From: Actinomycetes bacterium
GTDB taxonomy: Bacteria > Actinomycetota > Actinomycetes > Propionibacteriales > Nocardioidaceae
Length of the DNA: 51,749 nucleotides
Direction: 5' to 3'
NCBI GenBank assembly: GCA_023460975.1
Contig: JAEWOG010000017.1
Location: 1 to 51,749 of the forward strand
In this document: positions 41,599 to 49,483 of the stretch, piece after piece
Layout: each line of letters opens with the position of its first letter
How positions within the stretch are numbered: the first letter of the stretch is position 1
The notes under the pieces: generated by a model
Told to the model about the DNA's origin: nothing
The model's database searches: none
The model's input: only the letters and a program-made list of their open reading frames with translations
Position numbers and translations under genes: made by a program

Positions 41599-43719
41599 TC
41601 ACTGCCCGTAGGCGCCCAGCTCCCAGATCGAGTAGCCGTGCTTGGTGCCCTTCTCGGTGCACAGCACCCGGATCCAGCGCGTGGTGAGGGGGTCGAACAT
41701 CGCGGTGTCCAGCCCGCCATCGCCAGAGGTCGTCTTCCACACGGTGGTCCACGTGCTGGCATCGTCGGAGACCTGCACCTCGTACGACTTCGCGAAGGCC
41801 GCCTCCCAGTCGACGGTGACCCGGCCCACCGTGGTGGGCGCACCGAGGTCGACGCGGATCCACTGCAGGTGCTGGTTCCAGTCGCCGCCGGCCCACCGGG
41901 TGCTGCGGTTGCCGTCCGTGGCCGACTTGGCCTGCAGCCGGTTGTTGATCGTCCACTCCTGCGAGCTGGCCTGGGTCAGCTTGCCGCCCAGCGCGAGGTT
42001 CGTCGGCTGCGTGTAGGCACCCGCCGCCCCCCACATGTCGAGGTAGCTCTGCGCTCCCGACATCAGGTCCTCGGTGATCTCACCGCCGCTGGCTGCCACG
42101 ACCTGCGAGATCCAGTCCGGGACCAGGCCGTAGTGGGACACGCCGTCGGTGTTGACGTTCCAGGTGCGCTCGCCGGTGACCTGCTTGTCCATCACCGTCG
42201 TGCCGTCGATGGCGGTGTAGGGGTAGGTCACCTTGTGCGGCGAGTCCTCGCCCTGGGGCCCGGGGTGCGATCCGATGCCGTTGTAGTCCAGCCCGAACCC
42301 GTAGCCCTTGTCGTACTTGGCGCGCAGTTCCTTGTGCTGGGCCCACTCGTTGACGAACCCCTGCGGCGAGCCCGGGTAGGAGGTCAGGAACCCACCCAGC
42401 CGGTAGATCCGCTCCGCAAAGCCCCAGTCGGTCCAGCCGTGGCTCGAGATGACGCCCGGGTAGCCGTGCGCCTCGAGCACCTCGATCGAGCGCATCGCCG
42501 CCTTGGCGCTCATGTGGTCGAGCTCGACGATCATGTTGCGTTGCATCATGGCCTCGAGGGCGTACTGACCCAGCGACGTCAGCCCGCGTACGTTGCACTG
42601 CTTGGTGTTGGTGTACGTGGGCGGCTCGCTGCCGGGCGGGAGCTCCTCGGCCACCTCGGGGGGCGGCGGGGCGCTGCTGATCTGGTTGTCCGACATGGGG
42701 GTGCGGCACTGCTCGGTCTGCCACCACGTGCCCGACCCGAGGAACTGGCCGGCATTGATGATCGTGCCGAGCGTGCCCGGGTCGAAGCGGACCCCGCACA
42801 GGGCGTTGTCGAACTTGTGGCACAGGAACATGCTGGAGACGCCGAGTTCCTGCATCTCGTCGAGGCCACGGTCGATGTCGGCCTTGGAGCACTGGGCCAC
42901 GTCGAGGATCTGGCGGCAGCCGAAGGGCTCGGAGGTCTCCACGCCGAGCACGACGGCGAGGCGGCCCGACTTGATGACCTCGGTGGCCTCCTGCGGTGAG
43001 GTGACGATGCGGAAGAAGCCCTTGCCCTCACCGCCGTAGATGCCGTCGATGTAGGCCTCCATCTCGTACGCCTTCTGCGCCTGGAGGCGGATCGAGTCCA
43101 TCTCGTTGCAGCCGCGATCCTTGGCCAGGACCGGCAGCTCGCAGATGACGCGGTTGGAGACGAGGTTGTTGACCATGACGCGCTGGCCCGAGCGCCAGGC
43201 GCGCTCGATCCAGGCGTAGTAGCCGGCCTGGTGGCTCATGGACTCCACGCGCGGCCAGTCGGCGAACGTGGGCCAGCCCACCGGGTCGTGGGTCCAGTCG
43301 CTGTCCGAGGTGAGGTTCTCGAAGAGCGCGAAGTTGCCGTTGGGGTAGTGGTCGGGGCAGTCCTTGAGCGCCTCCCCGATGCCCGCCTCGTCGAACGGCT
43401 TGCCGCAGATCAGGCGTCCGCCGAACCCCTCGTTGGAGTTCACGTGGTTGTGGCTGTCCACCCAGCCCCGGACCTCGCCGTTCTCGTCGGTGCCCCGGAA
43501 GGGCTCGCCGGTGGCGTTGATCTGGGAGTCCTGGGCCGGGCGGTTCGGCGGGTTCCACCATTGGTCGCGGCTGCCGTTGATGTCGGCGGCCGTCGCCGGC
43601 GTCGACGGGACGCCGAGGGAGCCCGCGAGCGCCAGCACCAGCGCGGCCACCAGCACCAGCGGCGCCACCAGTCGGAATCGGGAACTTCGAGCTCGAGCCG
43701 TGAGGGAGCCGAGAGTCAT
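41599..43719 (-). CDS. Secreted metal-dependent hydrolase-like protein with C-terminal discoidin (F5/8 type C) domain
   Basis: A 706-residue exported protein. A basic N-terminus and long hydrophobic stretch end at ATAADINGS (about residue 44). The large central part (50-560) looks like an amidohydrolase or M19 dipeptidase-like TIM barrel: GWVDSHNHVNSNEGFGG near 90, VVLGVETSEPFGC, MIVELDHMSAKAAM and GVISSHGWTDWG supply His, Asp and Glu residues suitable for metal. The last 140 residues (NLALGGKLTQASSQEW...RWIRVLCTEKGTKHGYSIWELGAYG) form a discoidin/CBM32-type binding domain. The substrate could be a cell-wall or exogenous polymer. ATG 43719 has AGGA 7 bases upstream. Many Cys residues suggest disulfides. 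Confidence 0.85.
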   Translation of the reverse strand: MTLGSLTARARSSRFRLVAPLVLVAALVLALAGSLGVPSTPATAADINGSRDQWWNPPNRPAQDSQINATGEPFRGTDENGEVRGWVDSHNHVNSNEGFGGRLICGKPFDEAGIGEALKDCPDHYPNGNFALFENLTSDSDWTHDPVGWPTFADWPRVESMSHQAGYYAWIERAWRSGQRVMVNNLVSNRVICELPVLAKDRGCNEMDSIRLQAQKAYEMEAYIDGIYGGEGKGFFRIVTSPQEATEVIKSGRLAVVLGVETSEPFGCRQILDVAQCSKADIDRGLDEMQELGVSSMFLCHKFDNALCGVRFDPGTLGTIINAGQFLGSGTWWQTEQCRTPMSDNQISSAPPPPEVAEELPPGSEPPTYTNTKQCNVRGLTSLGQYALEAMMQRNMIVELDHMSAKAAMRSIEVLEAHGYPGVISSHGWTDWGFAERIYRLGGFLTSYPGSPQGFVNEWAQHKELRAKYDKGYGFGLDYNGIGSHPGPQGEDSPHKVTYPYTAIDGTTVMDKQVTGERTWNVNTDGVSHYGLVPDWISQVVAASGGEITEDLMSGAQSYLDMWGAAGAYTQPTNLALGGKLTQASSQEWTINNRLQAKSATDGNRSTRWAGGDWNQHLQWIRVDLGAPTTVGRVTVDWEAAFAKSYEVQVSDDASTWTTVWKTTSGDGGLDTAMFDPLTTRWIRVLCTEKGTKHGYSIWELGAYGQ

Positions 43720-43724
43720 CGCCA

Positions 43725-43760
43725 CATCCTGTCCTGAGTGATCTGGATCACGACAGGATG
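43725..43760 (-). promoter_or_regulatory. Nested inverted repeats over the ribosome binding site of the secreted hydrolase gene
   Basis: CATCCTGTC (43725-43733) pairs perfectly with GACAGGATG (43752-43760), and inside lies the palindrome GTGATC-TG-GATCAC (43738-43751). In the mRNA the GACAGGATG arm holds the AGGA ribosome binding site, so the hairpin could hide it. If instead read as DNA, it is a nested operator. Confidence 0.5.
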
Positions 43761-43799
43761 CCGACGGTATGCAGCGCCCGTCAACCGTTGGGGGCACTC

Positions 43800-43821
43800 A
43801 ACTTGGTCGAGTGACCAAGTT
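43800..43821. promoter_or_regulatory. Perfect operator-like palindrome AACTTGGTC-GAGT-GACCAAGTT
   Basis: Nine-base arms with a 4-base centre lie 80 bases upstream of the secreted hydrolase gene, in its promoter region. Length and symmetry fit a TetR-type site, and a TetR gene lies just beyond the target gene. Confidence 0.6.
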
Positions 43822-43836
43822 TGGCGCCCGCCGGGC

Positions 43837-45339
43837 CTACGAGCCGCTGTAGTTGGGCGCCTCGACCGTCATCTGGACCCCGTGCGGGTGGCTCTCCTTG
43901 AGCGAGGCCGACGTGATCCGGATGAACTTGCCCTTGTCCTGGAGCTCACCGATGGTGCGCGCACCCACGTAGAACATCGACTGGTGGAGTCCGCCGACCA
44001 GCTGGTGGGCCACCGCGGCGAGCGGCCCGCGGTAGGCGACCTGGCCCTCGATGCCCTCGGGCACGAGCTGGTCGTCGCTGGTGACCTCCGCCTGGAAGTA
44101 GCGGTCCTTGGAGTACGACTTCTTGCCGCGGCTGCTCATCGCCCCCAGGGAGCCCATGCCGCGGTAGGCCTTGAACTGCTTGCCGTTGACGAAGACCAGC
44201 TCGCCGGGCGACTCCTCACAGCCGGCCAGCAGCGACCCGAGCATGACGCTGTCGGCGCCCGCGACCAGAGCCTTGCCGATCTCGCCGGAGTGCTTCATGC
44301 CGCCGTCCGCGATCACCGGTACGCCGGCGGCCTTCGCGGCCAGCGACGCCTCGTACACCGCACTCACCTGCGGCACGCCGACACCAGTGACGATGCGGGT
44401 GGTGCAGATGGAGCCGGGGCCGACCCCGACCTTGATGGCGTCCGCGCCCGCGTCGACGAACGCCTGCGCTCCCGCCTTGGTCGCGACATTGCCGCCGATG
44501 ACCTGGACGTGGCGGGTGGCCGGATCGCTCTTGAGCTTGCGGACCATGTCGAGCAGCAGCTGGACGTGGCCGTGCGCGGTGTCCGCGACGAGGACGTCGA
44601 CGCCGGCCTCGATCAGGCGGGTCGCCCGCTCCCAGGCGTCGCCGAAGTAACCGATCGCGGCACCCACCAGCAGGCGGCCGTCGGCGTCGTAGGACGCCTT
44701 CGGGAACTGCTCGCCCTTGACGAAGTCCTTGACCGTGATGAGGCCGGTCAACTGGCCGTCCTCATCGATGAGCGGGAGGCGCTCGCGCTTGTGAGCGCGC
44801 AGCAGGGCCGTGGCCTCGTCGCGGTCGATGCCGGCCTTGCCAGTGATGAGCGGCATGGGCGTCATCACCTCGTCGACCTTGGTCGTCGCCCACTCCGCCA
44901 CCGGGGTGAAGCGCAGGTCGCGGTTGGTGATGATGCCGATGAGACGGTTGCCCGGGTCGACGACCGGCAGGCCGGAGACGCGGTACTCGCCGCAGACCCG
45001 GTCGAGATCCTCCAGGGTCGCGTCGGGACCGATGGTGACGGGGTTGGAGATGATGCCGGTCTGGGTCCGCTTGACCAGATCGACCTGGTAGGCCTGGTCA
45101 TCGATCGACAGGTTGCGGTGCAGCACACCCAGCCCGCCCTGGCGGGCCATGGCGATGGCCATCCGCGATTCGGTGACCGTGTCCATCGCGGCGCTCAGCA
45201 GCGGCACCTGGATCGAGATCTCACGGGTGAGCCGTGTCGTCGTATCGATCTCGTCGGGGGCGAAATCCGACTCTCCCGGCAGGAGGAGGACGTCGTCGTA
45301 GGTGAGGCCGAGATCTGCGAACTTCTCCGGAATCGTCAC
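43837..45339 (-). CDS. guaB: IMP dehydrogenase
   Basis: Oxidises IMP to XMP with NAD, the committed step to guanine nucleotides. The 500-residue product shows LTYDDVLLLPGESDF, PLLSAAMDTVTE, a pair of CBS domains at about 97-210 (ISNPVTIGPDATLEDL and MTPMPLITGKAGIDRDEA), and the catalytic loop VGVGPGSICTTRIVTGVGVPQ with Cys312. The C-terminus has GMGSLGAMSSRG and the usual flap. The start is the GTG at 45339, 7 bases after TAGACT (leaderless), the same promoter form as guaA. It is the classical, fully equipped enzyme (GuaB2 of mycobacteria), next in line with guaB3 and guaA. Confidence 0.97.
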   Translation of the reverse strand: MTIPEKFADLGLTYDDVLLLPGESDFAPDEIDTTTRLTREISIQVPLLSAAMDTVTESRMAIAMARQGGLGVLHRNLSIDDQAYQVDLVKRTQTGIISNPVTIGPDATLEDLDRVCGEYRVSGLPVVDPGNRLIGIITNRDLRFTPVAEWATTKVDEVMTPMPLITGKAGIDRDEATALLRAHKRERLPLIDEDGQLTGLITVKDFVKGEQFPKASYDADGRLLVGAAIGYFGDAWERATRLIEAGVDVLVADTAHGHVQLLLDMVRKLKSDPATRHVQVIGGNVATKAGAQAFVDAGADAIKVGVGPGSICTTRIVTGVGVPQVSAVYEASLAAKAAGVPVIADGGMKHSGEIGKALVAGADSVMLGSLLAGCEESPGELVFVNGKQFKAYRGMGSLGAMSSRGKKSYSKDRYFQAEVTSDDQLVPEGIEGQVAYRGPLAAVAHQLVGGLHQSMFYVGARTIGELQDKGKFIRITSASLKESHPHGVQMTVEAPNYSGS

Positions 45340-45346
45340 CTCATGA

Positions 45347-45352
45347 AGTCTA
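45347..45352 (-). promoter_or_regulatory. Leaderless -10 box for guaB
   Basis: TAGACT on the minus strand, 7 bases before the GTG at 45339. It is identical in sequence and spacing to the guaA box. Confidence 0.6.
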
Positions 45353-45372
45353 GTGCGACTTCCCCAGCACCC

Positions 45373-46263
45373 TCACAACACCACCGGTGTGAGTTCGCGC
45401 AACGGGATCCGTACGGTCAACACGTCCCCCGAGAGCCTGATCCGACCGCGCAGCCCCGAGCCGAGCACCATCGGGAGCACCGCCTGGTTGTCGGCACTGG
45501 TTGCGACCAACAACTCGGAGTCGCCCAGCGCAGCGGAGAGGCGGGACGCCTCCAACAGCATGCGCGATCCGATGCCGCGCCGCCGCCAGGCGGGATCCAC
45601 CTCCAGCACGAGGCGCCGCACCCCCGGCTCGACGACTTCGGCGAGCACTCCCCGGGCCACCGGGGTGTCGTCGACCACGGCCGTCACCGAGTGGGAGGAG
45701 TGGACGTAGGTGGGAGCCGTACCCGCTCCGAGCCGCCTGCCCGGCGCCGGCACCTGCACCGGTCGGCGACCGGCGATCACGTCGCCCACCAGGCCGGCCA
45801 TCGCGGCGCCGCGCGCGTGCTCGGTGGGGGTGAACGGCGCCCGGCGGTGGATCTGCACCGCGACGTCGCCGACGGTGAGCTCCATGTGGTCGACCAGGGC
45901 GCTGGTGGCGTACTCGGGGTCGGCCTCGGCGTCGAACAGCGCCGCGACGACCTCAGGGAATCGCGCGGGCTGCTCCACGATCGTCCTGGCGGCCTGCACG
46001 AACCGTGTCGGCTGGTCGGTCAGCGCCCCCTCGCCGCACGTGTTGCCTCCCACGTAGGTGGCCCCAGCGCGCGCGACCAGCGCCGCGATGTCATCCGCGA
46101 TCCATCCCTCTGGCACCGCCAGGACGAGCTCGTCGGTGACCGTCTCGATGCCGGGAAAGACCTGGAGACCGAGGATGTTGACCCCCGCGTGCCCGCACTC
46201 CATCGCCAGCGCAGCCAGCGTCCCTGGCCGGTCCGGCATCGTCGTGCGCACCTTCCACAACAT
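45373..46263 (-). CDS. ACT domain protein with C-terminal GNAT acetyltransferase domain
   Basis: A 296-residue two-domain protein. Residues 1-75 form an ACT ligand-binding domain (KVRTTMPDRPGTLAALAMECGHAGVNILGLQVFPG), of the kind that binds amino acids. Residues about 185-285 form a GNAT acetyltransferase: VTAVVDDTPVARGVLAEVV, LVLEVDPAWRRRGIGSRMLLEA with the acetyl-CoA loop RRRGIGS. The middle part is a helical linker. Such a fusion suggests acetylation controlled by an amino acid. AGGAG lies 8 bases before the ATG at 46263. It reads toward guaB, ending 33 bases before the guaB start, and diverges from the glycosyltransferase gene. Confidence 0.85.
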   Translation of the reverse strand: MLWKVRTTMPDRPGTLAALAMECGHAGVNILGLQVFPGIETVTDELVLAVPEGWIADDIAALVARAGATYVGGNTCGEGALTDQPTRFVQAARTIVEQPARFPEVVAALFDAEADPEYATSALVDHMELTVGDVAVQIHRRAPFTPTEHARGAAMAGLVGDVIAGRRPVQVPAPGRRLGAGTAPTYVHSSHSVTAVVDDTPVARGVLAEVVEPGVRRLVLEVDPAWRRRGIGSRMLLEASRLSAALGDSELLVATSADNQAVLPMVLGSGLRGRIRLSGDVLTVRIPLRELTPVVL

Positions 46264-46319
46264 GTCGTTCTCCTCGCGTTCCTCGCCGCGTCACGGATGC
46301 CCCGTACGCTCGAACACCA

Positions 46320-46354
46320 GCGTGCATCACTCGTGTTGCGCGGCAGATGCACGC
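46320..46354. promoter_or_regulatory. Inverted repeat GCGTGCATC/GATGCACGC in a divergent promoter
   Basis: Perfect 9-base arms (46320-46328 and 46346-46354) with a 17-base centre lie between the ACT-GNAT gene and the glycosyltransferase gene. This is a candidate operator serving one or both directions. Confidence 0.4.
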
Positions 46355-46400
46355 GGGTTTCAGACAGGTGAATCCGCGAACCACCACGCCAGGAGGACCG

Positions 46401-47972
46401 GTGAACCCCACCCGCGCCGTGTGGACGATCGCGGTCCTCGCGGCGCTGGCGCGCTTCCCGGGAGCCCTGTGGCCGCTGCGACCGGACGAGGCCGGCTTCC
46501 TGCTGGTGGCACGCTCCTGGCACCCCACCGCGGACTCGCTGTACGGCCCCTACTTCGTGGATCGGCCACCGCTGCTCATCGCCGTGGTCAAGGCCGTCGA
46601 CGCGGCGGCGGGACCGTACGCCCTGCGACTGGTGGCGGCACTCGGCTGCAGCGTGGCCGTCCTCCTGGCCGCGGCCTGCGCGCGCGAGATCGCCCATCAC
46701 GCTCGCCACCCGGCGCCAGCCCAGTTGGTCGATCGGGCCGCGGTCGGGGCGGCCGCGCTCGTCGCAGCGTTCCTGGCCACACCACAGATCGACGTCGTCG
46801 CCGCGAAGGGCGAACTCCTCGGCGTCCCGGTCCTGCTCGCCGGGCACCTGTGCGCCCTGCGTGCGGTGCGTACGGCGTCATGGCGCCACGCAGCGGCCGC
46901 TGGCTTCCTCGGCGCCGTGGCCCTGGGACTCAAGCAGAGTCTCATCGGAACCCTCGTCCTGATGGGCGCGATGCTGATCGCCGCCCTCGTGCGGCACCGT
47001 CTCGGCGCGCGCGACTTCACGCGCCTGGCAGCCGCGACGGCCTTGGGCGCCGCGATCCCGCTCGGCGCCACGGCAGCCTGGGCCGTGGCGGCGGGCGTAC
47101 GGCTCGAGACGCTGTGGCGCACGGTGGTGACATTCCGCTCGGAGGCCTCCCGCGTCCTGCTCGACCAGCCGAGCGGGGCCGTGAGCGAACGGGCCGCGAC
47201 CCTCGCGCTCGTCTTCGGCACGACGGGCATGCTGCTGATCGCCGTCGCGTTCGTGGTGCGATCGCGCAGGATTGCCGCGACGCTGCCCGGCGTCGGAGCC
47301 GCGATCTGCGTCCTCGCCGCCTCGGACCTGGCCGCCGTCGCCACGAGCGGGAGCTACTGGCGCCCGTACCTGTTCGCCCTCGTCCCCACGCTGGGCCTGA
47401 TGTGGGCCTGCGCGGTCCTGGCCGGGTCCCCCCGTACGGCCGACGAGCCGGCCCGGCACCGGCCTCGGCTCGGTCTCGGGGTCGTGGGCGCGTGCGCGGC
47501 GTCCGCGGTCATCTCCCTGATCGGGTTCATGGCGATCTGGTGGGTTGGCCCGCCGCCTCAGCAGGCGCTGCTGGGCCACGAGCTGGGCCGCGTCTCGCAG
47601 CCCGGCGACAGCCTCCTGGTGTACGGCGGTCGCGCGGACGTGCAGTGGGCCAGCGGCCTGCCCTCGCCGTACGAGCACTTGTGGTCGCTGCCCATGCGCA
47701 CCCTCGACCCCGACCTGTCCGAGCTGCGCGCGGTGCTCGCGGGCCCCGATGCGCCGACCTGGCTGGTGGAGGTCGCCCGCATCGACGCGTGGAGCGAGTT
47801 GGGCACCAAGCCCATCAAGGAAGAGCTGCTCAGTCGCTACACCTACCTCGGCACGGTCTGCGGCGGAATGGGGGTCTACCGGCTCGATTCGGCGCCGCCC
47901 TCCCCGCCCATCTCGCCGCCGTGCGACGACACCTGGCGGAACTTCGCGTGGCGGGGGCTACCCGCGGGTTAA
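46401..47972 (+). CDS. GT-C-type membrane glycosyltransferase (ArnT/PMT-like)
   Basis: A 523-residue polytopic membrane protein with about ten to twelve helices. The first loop contains RPDEAGFLLVARSWHPTADSLYGPYFVDRPPLL, with the Asp-Glu pair and DRPPL motif of lipid-linked-sugar-dependent GT-C enzymes; the C-terminal region is a soluble lobe with no membrane helix (from about residue 380). It is expected to transfer a sugar from a polyprenyl-phosphate donor outside the membrane. The start is the GTG at 46401 with AGGAGG 4 bases upstream; an ATG at 46347 in the same frame lacks one. A polysaccharide deacetylase follows 58 bases later. Confidence 0.85.
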   Translation: MNPTRAVWTIAVLAALARFPGALWPLRPDEAGFLLVARSWHPTADSLYGPYFVDRPPLLIAVVKAVDAAAGPYALRLVAALGCSVAVLLAAACAREIAHHARHPAPAQLVDRAAVGAAALVAAFLATPQIDVVAAKGELLGVPVLLAGHLCALRAVRTASWRHAAAAGFLGAVALGLKQSLIGTLVLMGAMLIAALVRHRLGARDFTRLAAATALGAAIPLGATAAWAVAAGVRLETLWRTVVTFRSEASRVLLDQPSGAVSERAATLALVFGTTGMLLIAVAFVVRSRRIAATLPGVGAAICVLAASDLAAVATSGSYWRPYLFALVPTLGLMWACAVLAGSPRTADEPARHRPRLGLGVVGACAASAVISLIGFMAIWWVGPPPQQALLGHELGRVSQPGDSLLVYGGRADVQWASGLPSPYEHLWSLPMRTLDPDLSELRAVLAGPDAPTWLVEVARIDAWSELGTKPIKEELLSRYTYLGTVCGGMGVYRLDSAPPSPPISPPCDDTWRNFAWRGLPAG

Positions 47973-48030
47973 GGTCGGCCCTGCTCGTCCACCCCCGCGC
48001 CGGGATCGCCCGGCACCCCTTCGGAGATTT

Positions 48031-48864
48031 GTGTTGCCTTCGCCTGCCCGCCGTCCGCTCCTGCTCGCCCTCGTGGTGGGTGTCCTCCTCCTCGCGGGAC
48101 TCACGAAGGCGCCGCAACGCGACACCTCACCTGAGGCGGGGGCGCTGCTGGCGGCCGCGGGCACGGACACCACCGCCCCCGACTGGCCCTCCGTGCAGAT
48201 CGACACGACCGACCTCGCCGGGGACAGCAACCCGACGGTGGCGCCCCCAGCCACCGAGGAGTCGGCCACCGACCAAGGCGCGCAGCGGGACACGCGCCGG
48301 GGCAAGGACCGGGGCAAGAAGAAGGGCAAGGTCGCCTACCTCACCTTCGACGACGGCCCCAGCGACTGGACCCCCGCCGTGCTGCGCATCCTCTCCGCGC
48401 ACGACGCGACCGCGACGTTCTTCGTGCTCGGCGCCCAGGCCGACCTGCGCCCCCGGATGCTGAGCAGGATCCGCCGCCAGGGCAGTGCCATCGGCAACCA
48501 CACGATGACCCATCCGGTCCTCACCAACCTCACCACCAAGCAACTGCGCTGGCAGCTCAAGGCGGCGCCGCGCAGCCGCTGCTTCCGCCCGCCGTACGGA
48601 GCCACCGACCGCCGCGTCGTCCGGATGGCCCGCAGCCTCGGCATGCGCCAGGTGATGTGGACCGCGGACAGCCGCGACTGGGAGCTGCCCGGTCGGCGCG
48701 CGATCCAGGCCAAGTCGCTGCTCGGGCTGCGACCCGGCGCGATCATCCTCATGCACGACGGCGGCGGGGACCGGGCCCAGACCGTCGACGCCCTGCCCGG
48801 CCTGCTCACCGAACTCGACCGGCGCGGCTACCGGGTGCGCGCTCTTCCCGGCTGCTCACGCTGA
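48031..48864 (+). CDS. Polysaccharide deacetylase (NodB homology, CE4)
   Basis: A 277-residue exported or membrane-anchored deacetylase. A hydrophobic segment at about 8-24 is followed by a long polar linker with a basic run (RRGKDRGKKKGK) and the NodB domain: TFDDGP with Asp107 and Asp108, metal ligands His157 and His161 (GNHTMTHP), RPPYGA and ILMHDG. All CE4 motifs are intact, so it should remove acetyl groups from peptidoglycan or another polymer. The start is uncertain: GTG 48031 has GGAG 4 bases upstream, with TTG 48034 directly next. Following the glycosyltransferase, it may act on the same glycan. Confidence 0.88.
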   Translation: MLPSPARRPLLLALVVGVLLLAGLTKAPQRDTSPEAGALLAAAGTDTTAPDWPSVQIDTTDLAGDSNPTVAPPATEESATDQGAQRDTRRGKDRGKKKGKVAYLTFDDGPSDWTPAVLRILSAHDATATFFVLGAQADLRPRMLSRIRRQGSAIGNHTMTHPVLTNLTTKQLRWQLKAAPRSRCFRPPYGATDRRVVRMARSLGMRQVMWTADSRDWELPGRRAIQAKSLLGLRPGAIILMHDGGGDRAQTVDALPGLLTELDRRGYRVRALPGCSR

Positions 48865-48900
48865 CTTCTCACTCCGTACGCGAGAAACTGGCCACGCCAG

Positions 48901-48928
48901 GGCAACCGCCTTCGCCTCCCGATGCGTT
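48901..48928 (+). promoter_or_regulatory. Candidate ECF-type promoter of the sigma factor gene
   Basis: GGCAACC (48901-48907), 17 bases, then CGTT (48925-48928), about 20 bases before the start codon. This resembles the -35/-10 pair of autoregulated ECF sigma factors. Confidence 0.4.
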
Positions 48929-48949
48929 GGAGGGGTATGGAGCACCCAG

Positions 48950-49483
48950 ATGAGGCGTGATGAGGACTCGTTCGTCGAGTTCGCGCACGCCACGCGCGAC
49001 CGGCTGCGCCGCATGGTCTACCTGGCCTGCGGCGACTGGGAGCTGGCGGCCGACCACGTGCAGGAGGGCCTGGTCAGGGTGTACGTCGCCTGGCCGCGCC
49101 TGACGAAGCAGGGCCGCGAGTACGCGTACGCCCGCAAGGCTGTGATGAGCGCCTTCCTCGACCACGGACGCCGACGGTCCAGCCATGAGCATCCCCACGG
49201 AGACGCCAGCCTCGTGGGCGGCCCGGTCGTGGGCGACCACGCCGAATCGGTCGCAACTCGGGCAGTCATCGTCGAGGCGTTGGGCGACCTGCCGCCCAGA
49301 CAGCGGGCGGTGGTGGTGCTGCGGTTCTTCGAAGACCTCACCGTCTCCGAGACCGCCGCGGCACTCGGCTGCTCGGAGGGCACGGTCAAGTCGCAGACCT
49401 CCAAGGCGCTCAGCTCGCTCCGCACCCACCTCGACGACGTCCGGCCGGACGTCCTGGCACAGCTTGGAGCATCGACATGGTGA
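48950..49483 (+). CDS. ECF RNA polymerase sigma factor (SigE family)
   Basis: A 177-residue ECF sigma factor with region 2 (SFVEFAHATRDRLRRMVYLACGDWELAADHVQEGLVRVYVAW) and region 4 (EALGDLPPRQRAVVVLRFFEDLTVSETAAALGCSEGTVKSQTSKAL). It belongs to the short SigE-type subgroup of actinobacteria. GGAG lies 7 bases before the ATG at 48950. Another ATG at 48937 leads only to a short out-of-frame peptide. Its stop overlaps the start of the next gene by 7 bases, the usual arrangement for a sigma factor and its membrane partner. Confidence 0.92.
   Translation: MRRDEDSFVEFAHATRDRLRRMVYLACGDWELAADHVQEGLVRVYVAWPRLTKQGREYAYARKAVMSAFLDHGRRRSSHEHPHGDASLVGGPVVGDHAESVATRAVIVEALGDLPPRQRAVVVLRFFEDLTVSETAAALGCSEGTVKSQTSKALSSLRTHLDDVRPDVLAQLGASTW

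Noticed and set aside
48937..48960. Start of the sigma factor at the ATG at 48937
   Set aside because: That frame gives only a seven-codon peptide before a stop. The ATG at 48950 is in frame with the sigma domains and has GGAG 7 bases upstream.
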